64,000 nt of DNA from Marsupella aquatica. Lineage: Eukaryota; Marchantiophyta. Positions 48,256 through 60,524 of the stretch are shown here, piece after piece (the stretch's first letter is position 1; each line of letters starts with the position of its first letter). A program made the translations under genes and the position numbers. The notes beneath the pieces are model-generated. The model searched no databases, had not been told where the DNA came from, and saw only the letters and a program-made list of their open reading frames with translations. The stretch spans positions 7,068,001 to 7,132,000 of the forward strand of contig OZ316894.1 of the NCBI GenBank assembly GCA_973895155.1, read 5' to 3'.

Positions 48256-51252
48256 GATCAATTCTCAATTTGGAGAACTTAGAAACACCACTGCGCACTG
48301 ATGAAACACCCTTCTACGACTTTGTTCTTTCCGTCACTTCAGCATCTGCGCTTCTCCTGAATGACTCGCAAGGGGAGACTTTAAAGTCACTATATGGTCG
48401 GCCCACTGATCAATTTGTTGCTTGATTGAGAGGGGCAACTACAGAACGGTGAGTGTCAAATGCCACAAGCTTCAGAATGTACAGCACAGTAGTAGAAGAA
48501 GAGAGAACAAAGGGGATTACGGCTGTTCCTGAGGTGTCGGACGGACGGAAGTTTTGCTGGAAAACACGGCCGTAAATCTAGGCAAGCCATCGCGAGCAGC
48601 AGTTATAGCGGCGCCACCAAACTTAGCAATCAATTCAACTGCGAAACTGCGAGATAGAAAAGCAGCGTTGTTGTATTGATTCTCGACCACAATAAAATGC
48701 CGTCGACGAAGACGTCCCCTGCAAAAGTGCGGTATCTGCAAGGAAGGAGTTCCGCATCAGGGCGTTTCTTCGGTGACAAGTAAACGGCGGGAGCCCACAG
48801 AATGATCCGGTAGAACAGGACTGTCAGGCGGCTCGATCAGCCGGTGATTCAAGTTTTGAGCTTGCCTTCCGACTCACACTGCGTGGAAGGGTTGGGTGCG
48901 GTCGCATGCAGGCCCGCGAAGTGTATTTTACAGGAGGTGCTTCTCTTCGCACAGAATCATCTACAGTAGTAGAGGCTCGTGTCCCTGAAGTGTGTCGTCT
49001 GAGATCTATTAGATGAAATTAGTACAGGATGTCTCTGCATCGCAAGAGTTGAACTGTAACATGTCCTGTAGGTTTGTATAGGATGCTCATGGCCTCTCTA
49101 AAATTCAGCACCATCACCATCCCCACGCCTGTTGTTACATATGGCCGTCAAGCATGAACCAGAACTCAGGCCAGGCAGTTGCTTTTTGCATGGCTTAGAT
49201 GGGATAGTCAGTGGTCACGCTTAACAATTCTGCCCGAGACATCAATTCTACCCCAAACTAAGTACAGACCCAGCTGCAGTACATTTTGTCACTTTGAATC
49301 AATGCACCTGAGGCACCCCCAATTCCAAAATCGAGCGTCCCTCAATGCACACATTCTCACCAAAACCTTTGGAGTGATAAGAAACGTTATTACTCAAGAT
49401 GGTTACGCAATCAACGCGCAGGCAGGTTAGGATTTAGAAGAAACCTCGGTTGCAATCAAGAACAAGCCGACCACTAGAGCGTTAAGCATTAGTGCTAGCA
49501 ACAATAGTGTCACATAGTGTCATCTAGATGGATTCCCAGGGAGCTTTCTAACCTCTATATCGAAAGCTGCCCAATGTTCAGGCAATGTGATGTATGCTCA
49601 GGCACTTCCTTACGCTACCAATACAAAGCATTAGATGCGCTCTACAAGTTGACAGTGAAGGAACCAGTGGTCAGAGGTCATCAATTAAAGTTTAATGCTA
49701 TGCACTGATTTTGTACTTTACATGAGTTATTGAGAATAATTCTCGTGCAGACTTTTGGCTCATTATTTCAATCCGTTGTTCCCCAATACCATATGAAGTG
49801 GCAGAGCCTGCGAGTCAAAGAGTAACTCTTATTGGTAGTAACACATGAAAATGTGTTTGAGCTCTGAATTTACTACATTAGAGGACTCTCGTAATTGAAT
49901 AGAGGCCAGACTCTATGTTTTTCGTATTTGAAATTTACGATTTATACTAAGCGACTTCTATCCGAAACAAACGTGGGTTTCAGATTAACCGATTAAGCTC
50001 CTCAAGACGTCTTGTACGAATCCCACCTTGAATCTATCTTTGAATCTGGAAGCCTCGTTCAACCTGGTAGTCATCCCAACCTTCTTTGGAGTTGTGACAG
50101 TCACAATGCCATGCATCCACAGCTGCTGTGGTAGTTTCTTACTCCATAAGGAATTTTGAAGACACAACGCGCGTTAATGATGATAGCATCCATTGCTATG
50201 ATAACGGACAGTTCATAGGTACTCGAATTGGGACCATGATTGAAGGCGCTTCCAGGACAACTCGTTCCGTGCTTTGATTCTGCAGTTCGTCTCAAGTGGC
50301 TGGAATTTGAAAGCACCCATGGATTTCGGCTAGAATTTTCCTCTTGTTTCGAACGAACACAAGTTTAACTGCAAAGTTTAACTGCTTTGCAGTTGTCTGT
50401 ACAGACGTGGTGAGGTAGTAAGGTCAATGTTCAGGTCTTACAAGTTCGAAATGTTTAGGTCTTACAAGACGAGGTAGGTAAAGCTCGAAAATTCAATCAA
50501 AACAAATTCACAAGCCAAAAGAATTCCACAACAGAACTGGAATGAAGAAGCAGCGAAGAAAACTCTTAAAAGAAGCTTCCAACGCCACTTATAGGTGTGA
50601 GAATTATTGTCACTCTAAAAAGTGGGCTGGCCGACTCCACGACGTGTCGGCAGCACGTGCGACACTTCCATCATTATTTACTAGAATCGGATATATGGCG
50701 GTGCAAACCAGGAATGCACTTCAATTTGGTAGAGGGAGACAGCCAAGAGAGAGCATATCGTACAACATTTTATAGGAAGTATCAACCATGAGAGGGTAAG
50801 ATCGATAGTCACGGTTTCCGAGTAGCAGAAGATTACCCCAATAGCAGTCAGTCCTATCCGAATGTGAACAAATCCAATTTGAGGAGAGTCCTAAACACTA
50901 AAGTTGAATTCACAGTATGAGTACAGCCAGTTAGGGAATGGAGCAATCTTAAGATATGTGCAATTCTTTGTAAGGCTACCTCAGAGTGCGAATTAGCTGC
51001 TGCAGATACAGAGGTTCCCGAGCTGGGCCGAGAAGAAATTAGACAATCCGAGGCAGTGTGCCCATGATCGCCATGCAGTATGATGGATCTCCTCACATTA
51101 CATAGGGCAATTTGGTACTGAACAGATCATCAACTTCCACAAAAAATAAAATTATCAAGCCGTTCGCAACTATTCTCTGAAGAAAGCATATTCAAAAATG
51201 GCAATGACCAAGCCGCTTTGCTTCCTTAAATAGAAGAGCACAAAAAATGGCA
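48256..51252. other. Intergenic region between TraB and mS37-like genes
   Basis: Promoter side of the TraB gene and 3' side of the mS37-like gene. A minus-strand 74-codon frame at 48741-48517 is the only one that looks mildly protein-like; it has no family features. No other gene or strong repeat seen. Confidence 0.5.
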
Positions 51253-51805
51253 TTATTGTCCTCCCTTCATCATCTTTGATATTCTCTGCAAATGATAGTT
51301 GATTGTGTTGTGCTCCTTCCCCTTCTTTGCCTGCCGATTCATCCCACAATCATGCATCTCAAGTGAAAAACGTCACAAGGCTTCCACACAATGACGACAG
51401 CTCAGCTCAGAAGCACAAGTTCCCACCACAGCTCAGCTTCGAAAAATGACGACAGCTGAGCTGGGTTCCACACAATGACGACAGCTGAGCCGCTTCGAAA
51501 TATTACAGATCTTGTAAAGGAGTCACACTATGTCCGCCTCACATTGAATGCGAAGGGAAACCCTACAGTCTGTAGAAAACTTAGCCACAGAACACCAGAC
51601 TACAGACCCACGAGTGCACGAACAGAGAGCCTACCTGGAGTTCCAAGCAGTTGGTCAATGCCTTCCTTTCAGTAGCGCAAGGATCATCGTTGAAATTGAA
51701 CTTCTTCAGGCAGGCAAGATAATTCAGCATTTCAGACAAACAAGGGCGATTCCGCCTTCCGAAATTCTTCGGATTAATTCGCATGATGCCCGCTTTCCGA
51801 CCCAT
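51253..51805 (-). CDS. Small twin-CX9C protein, mitoribosomal mS37 (Mrp10/CHCHD1)-like
   Basis: Two exons, 51805-51635 and 51330-51253, join in phase 0 (ELQ|AKKGK) to give 82 residues. It starts MGRKAGIMRINPKNFG, matching the basic N-terminus of mS37-type proteins. The CHCH domain has two CX9C motifs, CLSEMLNYLAC and CATERKALTNC, which would form two disulfides after Mia40-dependent import. The tail TINYHLQRISK is typical of the plant proteins. It would be part of the mitochondrial small ribosomal subunit. The 304-bp intron carries a short repeated motif. Confidence 0.85.
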
Positions 51806-54491
51806 GTTTCCGATCCGTCTAAGATCCCGCGCAGAGAGCTCCGCAACGACGAAAGCGAGCTCAGCACAGACTCTCTGAGGAACTGAAACCCTACGACAGT
51901 AAACGCTGTCCCACGCTAGTGAAAAACGAAGCCTCGCTCTCTAGAGGGTGATTGAGAGGGGCACGAGCGATCTGCACTTTCCAAAACGAGCGGAGGCACA
52001 CTAGCGTTTTTCCTCGCATCTCTCAATCTCCACCGTAGATATATGGCCAGTTCGTTGAGTTTTTCATCGTAAAATGCGGAGGGGTAGATTCCATTAGATT
52101 CATTTTCATTGTGTTGAACTGAAATAATTGGGTTTGTGTTTTTTTAATTTATCCTCATTCTCCACAGTAGTTGCCTTGCAGGTGCAAAACCCAAAATTAT
52201 TTTTGGACTCCTAGTCATCAAGTTATGGGCCCCAAATTCCCATGGACCACCAGACGTGGTCCACGGGAGCACTGTGTCCAACATGGTGGTCCATAGTGGC
52301 TTTGTCTTTCCCTTTTGGCCAAAGTTCACTTTACAAAGTACTTTACTTTATATTTGTTAGTTGCACCTCTAAATTTCCACCTCAGATATGGTCTTTGGCA
52401 AGGTTCACTTGACAAAGCAGCTAAAAACAAATCTTTGCATCTCTCAATCTCCATGTGGATTTATGGTCTTTGCAACAAAGTGAGAGGAGGTCTCACTTGC
52501 TATGGGAAAATGGTAGCACAAGTGTCTGATCTTTCTTGTAACATGCCTTAAATCACCACTAGCCATGACAAAAACCTGGTGACACCAGTTTTCACCATAA
52601 ATAGTATTATTTCCTGAATTTGTGAAGCAGTATGGAACACGAGAGGAGAAGAATGAAAGTAAAGTGAAAATGGGAGAAGTCTTGGACATTTCCCCTTTTT
52701 ATATGACTAGTGGCGGTTTAAAGAAGCACAAAGTTGACAAGAGACTTGGATGGAGGGATGAAACCCTCATGGACCATTTTGAAATTTTAAACTTTACTTA
52801 GGTAGTACTATATATTTCTTTGTACAAATGTTCAAATCTGTGTGGGTCAAGAAGAGCTTGGTCCATGAGAGTACTCACGTCAACATAATGGTCCATCCAA
52901 AGCATCAACTTCCAAGGCTATACCCCAAATAGTTCAATGTTGTAATAGTGACGGGGCAGTGTCCAACACACGGACGGTCATCGTGCTACGGACACATCAG
53001 TTTAGGACGTCTGAGCCTTACGGGGCACCTTTCTAGGTAACCCGTAACAATTTAAGTCCAGGACATCAAAAACGGTTTATGGCCTGAGCCGTAACTCAGT
53101 TACGGCGGTGCTTTGACACCCGCTAATAACTTTGGCATGGGTACTGCACATTACCAGGTTAGATATTAATGGCCTTCTTCAACCTGAAACAGGCAGCCTG
53201 TTGATATGGCCTACTCCTTGGTAGACCTTTTTTTAAACTCTGTGGATAGAGGGATGGACAGAAAATTGAGGTCTCATAGCGCCTATGTCCAACCATGATT
53301 AAAATGAACTGAGTGACCCGAGGGGAAGAATGACAGTAGGCATAGTAACCAAGTCGCCACACTTCCCCATATCAAGGACATGGATACAAGCTCTCCCCTG
53401 TAATTACAAGAAAAGTAGTCAGTACCATAGACAGTGCTGGGGACAGGGTGCCAGGCCACTGCAAATTTTCAAGTTTAAGCAGGTTTCCTAAACCATCAAC
53501 TACCAACAACAAATTCCAACCAATTGGGCAATTGCATTACAGTTCATATTTACACATCTTACTAAGTGAAACTTCTTATTTCTTTCACAACAAAGTGCAC
53601 ATGGCTGGAAAACATTTGCAAAAGGTTGTGCAAAAAGGACCCACTTTTAGTTGTTGCACTGTGTCACTCAAGACTATGGTATAGTGCAATACTCCCAGGT
53701 AGTTGTGGTGAAACCTGTATCCTTGGGTAGAGTAGCCCAGAATATTCTGAGCAGATTTTTTGGAATATGCAAAAAAATTATGGAGCTGGGACAATAGGGT
53801 ACAAAATGGGCAAGAGTGAAGGAGTTCACATGGTAGGAGAGGAGAGGGGAAAGAAGAAGACTAGTTGTCTCTATTGTGACCAAAACACTTTTGGTGACAG
53901 GCCTCGTAAAATGGGTTACATTACAACATTTAAACTTCCAACGAGAGAATATGAGGAGCAATGAAAAACTATAACACTAAGGCTAATGAAATACAAACAA
54001 AAGAGTTTTGGGGTTTTGCATTTGCCCTCTTCTTTTGAGTTCGGTGGTTGTCCTCTCTGGAGCTCTTTTGCTTTTACTCCATTCTATTTTGTTGGCACTT
54101 TTAGTAAATTGGTCATTTTACCTTCCTCTTATATATATTTATATATATACCAGAGAACAAAATGGGCCAACAGCTTTTTATTAACCTGCCCCCAAACTAC
54201 CCTATATTACTAACTTTCCCCCAAAACTAAATTAATTATTAACCCGTCCCCCATTTTGTATTGCAGTCAGTATTAACTCGTATACCGGTTCTCGTTGTCA
54301 TGTGACAACTCACTACTGGCAAGCCTTAACCCGCCGCCACCCCCTCTTCCCCTCTTCCCCTTCCCCGTTGCAGGGCACAGTTGCAGGTCCAGGAGGGGCA
54401 AAATCTGTCATTTTTTGCTCCCACCACACTCCCCTCACAAAACCCAACACTTTTGGCCCTCATTTTTATTCAGGAAAATAACAGCAGGGAA

Positions 54492-54508
54492 GGGGGGGGG
54501 GGGGGGGG
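54492..54508 (+). repeat. Poly(G) tract, 17 nt
   Basis: Uninterrupted run of 17 G within a purine-rich stretch that starts ACAGCAGGGAA. Confidence 0.9.
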
Positions 54509-55290
54509 TGGACGAGGAGGGTGATAGCGGGTTTAGGCTAGCCTACACTAACTTGTCACATAGCAAGAGGAACCAGTATACTAGTTAATGCTGACCCAAG
54601 TAAGAAATGGGGGGACAGATTGGTAATTAATTTTGTTTGGGGTGCATGTTAGTAATATTGGGTACTTTGGGGGAGAGGTTAGTAAAAAGCTGAATGAGCC
54701 AAAGAGTGAGGATCCCAAAGGCAAGGGACCCAAAAAAGGAGAGCAAGCAAGGAAAAGGAGCAAACAAGGAATGAAACCCAGGAAGATCAAAAAGCCCAAA
54801 AAGCCCCTCAATCAAAGCCACAAAGAAGAATGAACCAGTGGAAGGGAAGGAAAAAATCTGGAAATTCATAGCCCAGCACTACTCTACCAAAGTGTTCAAC
54901 TTGCGTGAGGACTGAGGATGCTGCACAAGTCATGTACAGTGGTCCTGTACACTGCCGATAAATGATGAGATGATGTACAGGATATCTGCCCAGATTGGTT
55001 TGCTTTTGCTTTGGGTTTGGCTGTGGTTCGGTTCGGTTTGTGGAATCTTGGTAGAAGATAAAAGAAGTTATCTTCAACCAGATTTCCCGATTCCGGTTGC
55101 CCAGTGGAATAGAGTGCCAGAGCAATCCCCACAAGGTCTGCAGATCTCATTCTCTCCCACCACCACCCGGCCACCTCGAACCTACCTCCACCCCTATACC
55201 CACTTCGTCAATCATTCTCCTCCTCAAAGACGGAGAAGGAGAAGCAAAACGACTCTCCAATCGGTGATCTGAGTTGCAGAGTGCTTGAAC

Positions 55291-55320
55291 AGAGAGAGAG
55301 CGAGAGCGAGAGCGAGAGAG
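55291..55320 (+). repeat. GA-rich microsatellite in the LHCB6 5' leader
   Basis: AGAGAGAGAGCGAGAGCGAG... ends 30 bp before the LHCB6 start codon, followed by CAG repeats. Confidence 0.85.
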
Positions 55321-55349
55321 TTGAGCATTGAGCAGCAGCAGCAGCAAAG

Positions 55350-57003
55350 ATGGCGGTGGCATGCAGCGCTTCGGTGTCTCAACTGAGCTCGATCGCCAGG
55401 TCTTCCTCTCTGGTGAGCAGCAGCAGGGCCCAGTCTCTGCGGTCGTGCCCACAAGTCGCATTCATCGGCGTGAGCAATGGCTCCCGACTCGTGGCCATGG
55501 CCACCAAGAAGGTCGGTAAGAAGCCGACTGGCGGCAAGAAGTCGTGGATTCCAGGAGTGAAGTTCGGTAGCTTCACCGACCCGGAGTGGCTCGATGGCTC
55601 GTAAGTCCCTTACACCCACTTCCTCTCCCTTTCGACTTGCTTGGACGTCTCTCGTATGGGCATTGATCCTGGATTTAGACAGTTGTCCAGTGCTTGGTCT
55701 ACCGATTGTCCTTTGTTCGGCATTCTGGGTCTGATAGCCGTCATTGGTAAGATGAAAGAGATGTGTCTATCTCCTGAGCCGAACTGGTCGTCTCTGGAAT
55801 GTTGTTCATGGACGAGTCAGTGGGGGAGTAGTCTTGTGTTCATATGACAGCCTGCAATTCTCTTACGAGGGCTCGTCAATGGGCCGGTCTGATAAACTGT
55901 GTTGGAAGCTTTAGTGACTTGCTACGTCTGGACGCAGCTGTTGACTGTCGTTAGGAGTCCACGTCGAGGATACTTACTGTGGATTACTGTGGATTTGGCA
56001 TGACATTGTCCTGTAGTTGTGATGGAATTGGGTGGTCCTGTCCACCAGCGTTGGTTCTGGTCATGCTCATAGCGTTTTTCCTCAGCAGTGGGACTTCTTC
56101 CACAATGTAGGCGGGGAGGATTCATTATATGGAGGAGTCACTGGTCAATCGTACCCTATAGTCTAGTCCACAGTGATAGCGAATGACATTTAGCGGGCAT
56201 GTTGATTCCTCTGCCTAGGCCAATTCCTGCCTCGCAACACCGATTATTCTGTTTGGGTGGTTGTGTCGAGGCCATTTCATGTTAGCTCGTTCAGTGTCGG
56301 ACATGATGTAAGTGATTGCTTACGAACGCCGGGCTTTGCGTGGGAACTACTTGATCACCTTTCTCCAATTCGTGGGCTTTTCTCTCTTTCGCTCTGTAAG
56401 GGGTAATTGTGCATTTTTTAGCTTTTGGATGACATTGATCTCTGCCAATGCAGACTTCCAGGGGACTATGGCTTTGACCCTCTTGGTCTTGGAAAGGACC
56501 CGTCTGCTCTCAAGTGGTACAGGGAAGCCGAGATCATCCACGGCCGGTGGGCCATGGCTGCAGTCATCGGTATCTTCATTGGCCAGGGCTGGAGTGGAGT
56601 CCCGTGGTTTGAGGCTGGGGCTGACCCAGCCGCCGTTGCCCCATTCTCGTTTGGTTCCCTTTTGGGCACTCAGCTTCTGTTGATGGGATGGGTTGAGACC
56701 AAGAGGTGGATCGACTTCTTGGAGCCAGGATCACAGCTCATTGATTGGGCCACTCCCTGGTCCAAAACCGCTGAGAACTTTGGCAATGCGACTGGTCTGC
56801 AAGGATACCCGGGAGGCAAGTTCTTCGACCCCCTGGCTTTGGCTGGAGAAGTTAAGAGCGGGAAGTACGTGCCCAACTACGGAGAGTTGTCCAGGCTGCA
56901 GCTCGCTGAGATCAAGCATGCTAGAATTGCTATGATCGCCATGCTGGTATTTTACTTCGAGGCTGGCCAGGGTTTAACCCCACTGGGTGCTCTCGGACTT
57001 TAA
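55350..57003 (+). CDS. LHCB6: Chlorophyll a/b-binding protein CP24 (LHCB6), minor PSII antenna
   Basis: A monomeric antenna linking outer LHCII trimers to photosystem II in the thylakoid membrane. Exons 55350-55600 and 56454-57003 (intron 853 bp) give 266 residues. A Ser/Ala-rich transit peptide of about 55 residues is followed by [22 protein letters not shown], shortened here to the diagnostic KSWIPGVK and DPEWLDGS, then [13 protein letters not shown]. Chlorophyll-binding helices: B with [12 protein letters not shown] with [12 protein letters not shown] with [12 protein letters not shown]. His replaces the usual Asn in the helix-A motif, as is known for CP24. It ends shortly after helix A at [12 protein letters not shown], the short C-terminus that separates CP24 from other Lhcb and Lhca proteins. 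Confidence 0.95.
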
Positions 57004-59338
57004 ACCTATTCGTGCGTAGTATGATCTCATTTGGACAGATTCTTCGCGAAGACTTGCTGTTCTCGTCATCATCATCAACTTTTGTGATATATTCTCCCGT
57101 TCTCACAAGACGCTGGTTGGATGGTTCGTCCTCCGTTACTTGCCAATGAGCTGGGTAGTGATAGTGATAGTCTGCTCATGGCTTGCATGGAGATCAAAGT
57201 CTCCAATACAAGGGCCCCACCTGTGTTGTTCTTCTGTCCATGCAGCAGACGATGTCCTCTGCAGACACTGTAATTTGTTATGAGGAAGTTTTGTAAATGA
57301 ACCTGATTGGTCGTACCACCGTGAAGAATGTTTAATTTGCCGACAACGAGATACTGGTTGAGACTATCATTTGTGACAATAACGTCGTCTGTGTTTTTCG
57401 CATATTTGGTTATGGATAAAAGAAATTCCTCCTGATAGAGCACTGCTCCGTTTCGTCTGTCCAAGAAGGTAACCACTGTAATGATCCTGTCACGTTGTGA
57501 ATCAACCAATCGATACATAGGCCCCGTGTAAAGAGTGGGTGGTCGGGACCCATGTCAGTTACAGCCAGAGTAGTCTCTCCACCTTACTATGGTGTTGCGA
57601 AACTACATTTGCGTATCGATCCATTGTGTAGGCTCATATCCTGTATCACGAGATTAGTGTCTCTCAGTCCTGAACTGCTCTACAACAGCAGAGGCTGCTG
57701 ACTTTTGTAGAGGTTGGAATGCAAAATTTTACTCGATCCTGGAAATTACTTTTAAAAAAGCACTACTATCTGTGGGCCCGAGGAACACATGTTCCTGAAA
57801 ATAATGCCCCGGTTGGGTGGCAGCTCCGATACTAGTAACAATGAGAAACGCCCCAGAGGAGGAAGGGGTGTTCTGAAAACTCGAGGCTAGATCCTGCATT
57901 TCACCAATGTGTGACTGAAATTGTGGAGAATCCGAGAACTCTCTTGCTTGAAGAAGAAAGTTCTCTGTGCACACAAACTCACCACTGTAGCACGACAGGG
58001 AGGCCTTTCTGGAGGTCAACAACGAATTGAGGCTTGAAGCTTGTTTTCAGGGAATCGTTGAAAGTGTTGTGACGATAAAGGACATTAATCTACTTATCTT
58101 TCCTGCGGGAATCCAATTGGCTCCCACATTTCCGGAGATTTGGATTTCACTGTACTGCTCTATCCGTCCGATGGCCCTAAACAGTTTATCCGAAGGTATT
58201 TACTCGATGCCTTTCATTAGTAGCTATGCAAACTTCCCATTGGGTTTGACTCACTGATTTTTTGGTGGTGAATGAAGACCCGCTAAATTTCACCTCTCTG
58301 AAAAGTCTCGGACACTTCTGGCTAAGTGGTAAGGTTTTTTACTTTCTATTAGCCACATTAACTTGACTCTAATGGTTATCCCTAAATTTAGGAAGATCTG
58401 ACGATAACAGTTTAATGTAAGAAGATTAGATAAGGAATATTCCTATTAAGTCTAATAAGATTAGATGAGTAATATTCCCAGCATCTCATAGTCACAGAAG
58501 GTGACATTTGCAACCTCGTGAAAATAAAAACTAAGCTGGACTTTCTGTCCTCTCCACAAGAGGGGATATCTCCTGTGTCATGATCGTTTGCAGATCCAAC
58601 GGTATTCTGGATGGAAAGACGTCTCCTGTGTCACATAGTTCTGCGAGCCAACGGTATCCTGGGTGCCTGGAAAATTATCCACGCTTCTATTACCTATATT
58701 TTGATGTACGGGAAAGTAATAATCTTAAGCTAGAATGTATTGGCAAATTTTGGATGGACTTTCTCAAAATGTCAAACTAGACCCCATTCTATTATTTTGG
58801 CTCAGATGTGACCTCTACAACCTGTTTAACAGCAAGAACAGCTTTTTATGGCTAAAAGTTATCCATTAGGAATTTGGCACTCCATAACTTTTGGTGTCTG
58901 TAAGGTTAACTACTAAGTTAAGGATCATCAGATTCTTAATCATTTTACCACATTGTAGACACTATCTACTAAGTGTTATCTATTTATTGGAAATAGTGCT
59001 ACTACCCAAATAGTGTTACCCTCAATTACTTCTAAGAATAATACCTATTTTCAATATTAATTACCCATTTTACTTTATAGAAGGTATATATTAAAAAATA
59101 TTCCATAAATACAGGGTTATAATACCTTCTTTTGCCTTGGCAGGCAGGGGGTGGGGGGTCAATGTTGCCTTGTGTTTTCAATTTGTTAACTAGGTCTCAT
59201 AATTAAAGTTTCCAGATGGACCATAAATCCATAATTTAGGCGCAGGCCCAGTTTTCAGATGCCCTATTGAAGACCAAAAGCCTGGCAAATTTTGTGGTTG
59301 GCTAATCAAGGACAAAGCGCCTGCACAAAAAGCCATAG

Positions 59339-59375
59339 AGAAGATAGGATGTTATAATAGCACCTCTGTCTCCTC
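59339..59375 (+). repeat. 37-nt direct repeat, copy 1
   Basis: AGAAGATAGGAT...TCTGTCTCCTC; matches 60205-60241 at 33 of 37 positions. Confidence 0.8.
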
Positions 59376-59779
59376 AAAGACAAAAGGCCTACACCCCCAC
59401 CTACACTATATGCCCTTAGTTTGTGATTTTTCCCTTTGTATTTTTTAGACTATCTGGGAGCATAATGCCCTGGTCAAGATGTGGATCATCTCTCCAGTAA
59501 GATTCCCCTCTGCTAATACAAAAGTTGGAAAAACAAAACTGCCTTGGGCCTTGAAGTGCAGTTTTGTCCTATTTCCAGAGCATTATGGGCAGTAATAGCC
59601 CCCAAAACTCTAAGCTGAAGCTCTTGTATTCAAGGGCATTATATCTCACGATATGATACCCTCTGAACAGGACTCTACTAGGGAGTCTCAAAGTATTTTC
59701 CGGTCAGCCATTCTAAGAAATAGACGTCGCTGACCTAGACTGAAAGCCAAAATTTGGGCCAACTTAATCCACAGGTTTC

Positions 59780-60051
59780 AGGTTTGAGATGGGTTTGAAC
59801 ACGCTCCCGCTGGTCAGCTGGGCACAGACAATTTTAGGATAGTTGATTACAATTCTTAAAGGGCGCAAACGATTCTTGAAGGGCGCCGATGCACATTATT
59901 TGCGCAAAACAACTTTTGGTGCGGACGGCGTGCACTGACAGCCTAGTTACTGATGGTCACCTTTTGCGGGAACCACACTTTTTTGGTCCATGATCCTGTC
60001 CGCACCATTTTGGTCACAAGAAACCTTGGGAAATGAGCTGGTTTGAGACAC
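59780..60051 (-). repeat. Uninterrupted copy of the dispersed repeat
   Basis: Its reverse complement aligns with 18641-18769 joined to 24824-24977, at about 70% identity by eye. The Copia target site corresponds to 59933-59937 (CGTCC on the minus strand, once). It ends about 470 bp upstream of the PsaD start codon. Confidence 0.8.
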
Positions 60052-60204
60052 ACTATTGCATACCAAAAGCCTTTGGGAACCTTTCGCCAAAAGTGGCGAA
60101 GACTACTTGTGACTGAGAGTTCGGCGAATTTTCACGACCTCAGAAAACGCTGACCCAGGTGACCGAGGGTGGTGAGCGACTTCGGTAAGTAACTGACCGG
60201 GGGT

Positions 60205-60241
60205 AGAAGATAGGATATTAGGATAGCACTTCTGTCTCCTC
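60205..60241 (+). repeat. 37-nt direct repeat, copy 2
   Basis: Second copy of the element at 59339, immediately before the pyrimidine-rich PsaD promoter/leader. Confidence 0.8.
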
Positions 60242-60524
60242 CCTCCAATCCGAATCGCTCCTCTCGTTCTCCATTGGCCCACTCACCAGTTCGCTCTCAC
60301 TCCGCCACTTTCACACTCTCTGCTCCATTCTCCTCTCGTTGGGCGACTCCTTCCAATCCTTACTCTGCTCCTCTCCTCCTCGACAGAATCAGTGATTGAT
60401 CGTTCGTTCGTTGCCTCCCTGCACATAATTCAGAGACAAACGTTTTGGGTTGTTCCCTGGTGTCGTGTGCGTTCGTTCGTTCGTTCGTTGGTTGGTTGTT
60501 GTTGTTGTTTTTGTTGTTGCAGCT
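60242..60524 (+). promoter_or_regulatory. PsaD promoter and 5' leader, pyrimidine-rich, no clear TATA box
   Basis: Long C/T-rich patches (CTCCTCTCGTTCTCC and similar) with CCATTGG at about 60272, and no TATA-like sequence. Nuclear photosystem genes, including psaD, are known to use TATA-less promoters. The leader ends in CGTT, GGTT and GTT microsatellites at about 60465-60519. Confidence 0.45.

Larger units (their letters stand above)
51806..55349. other. Intergenic region upstream of LHCB6
   Basis: No gene recognised. GCATCTCTCAATCTCCA occurs at about 52017 and 52438, each followed by a G/TATGG phrase. A run of 17 G lies at 54492-54508. The last 300 bp are pyrimidine-rich and likely LHCB6 promoter and 5' UTR. 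Confidence 0.5.
57004..60240. other. Intergenic region between LHCB6 and PsaD
   Basis: No supported gene. Two minus-strand open frames (57518-57075 and 58022-57729) have no recognisable family features. Contains a diverged ~50-bp tandem duplication near 58570-58670 (TCTCCTGTGTCA and CCAACGGTAT twice), 37-nt direct repeats at 59339 and 60205, and a dispersed repeat. Confidence 0.5.

Noticed and set aside
56425-56453. Alternative LHCB6 start at 56425
   Set aside because: These codons are intron; the exon begins at 56454 after TGCAG and joins the transit-peptide exon in frame.
57075-58022. Minus-strand open frames of 147 and 97 codons 3' of LHCB6, considered as exons of a gene
   Set aside because: No family motif, no splice joining that keeps frame, and frames of this length occur by chance elsewhere in the window.
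60450-60524. N-terminal extension of PsaD from 60450
   Set aside because: No ATG and microsatellite-like leader; the ATG at 60525 opens a normal transit peptide.
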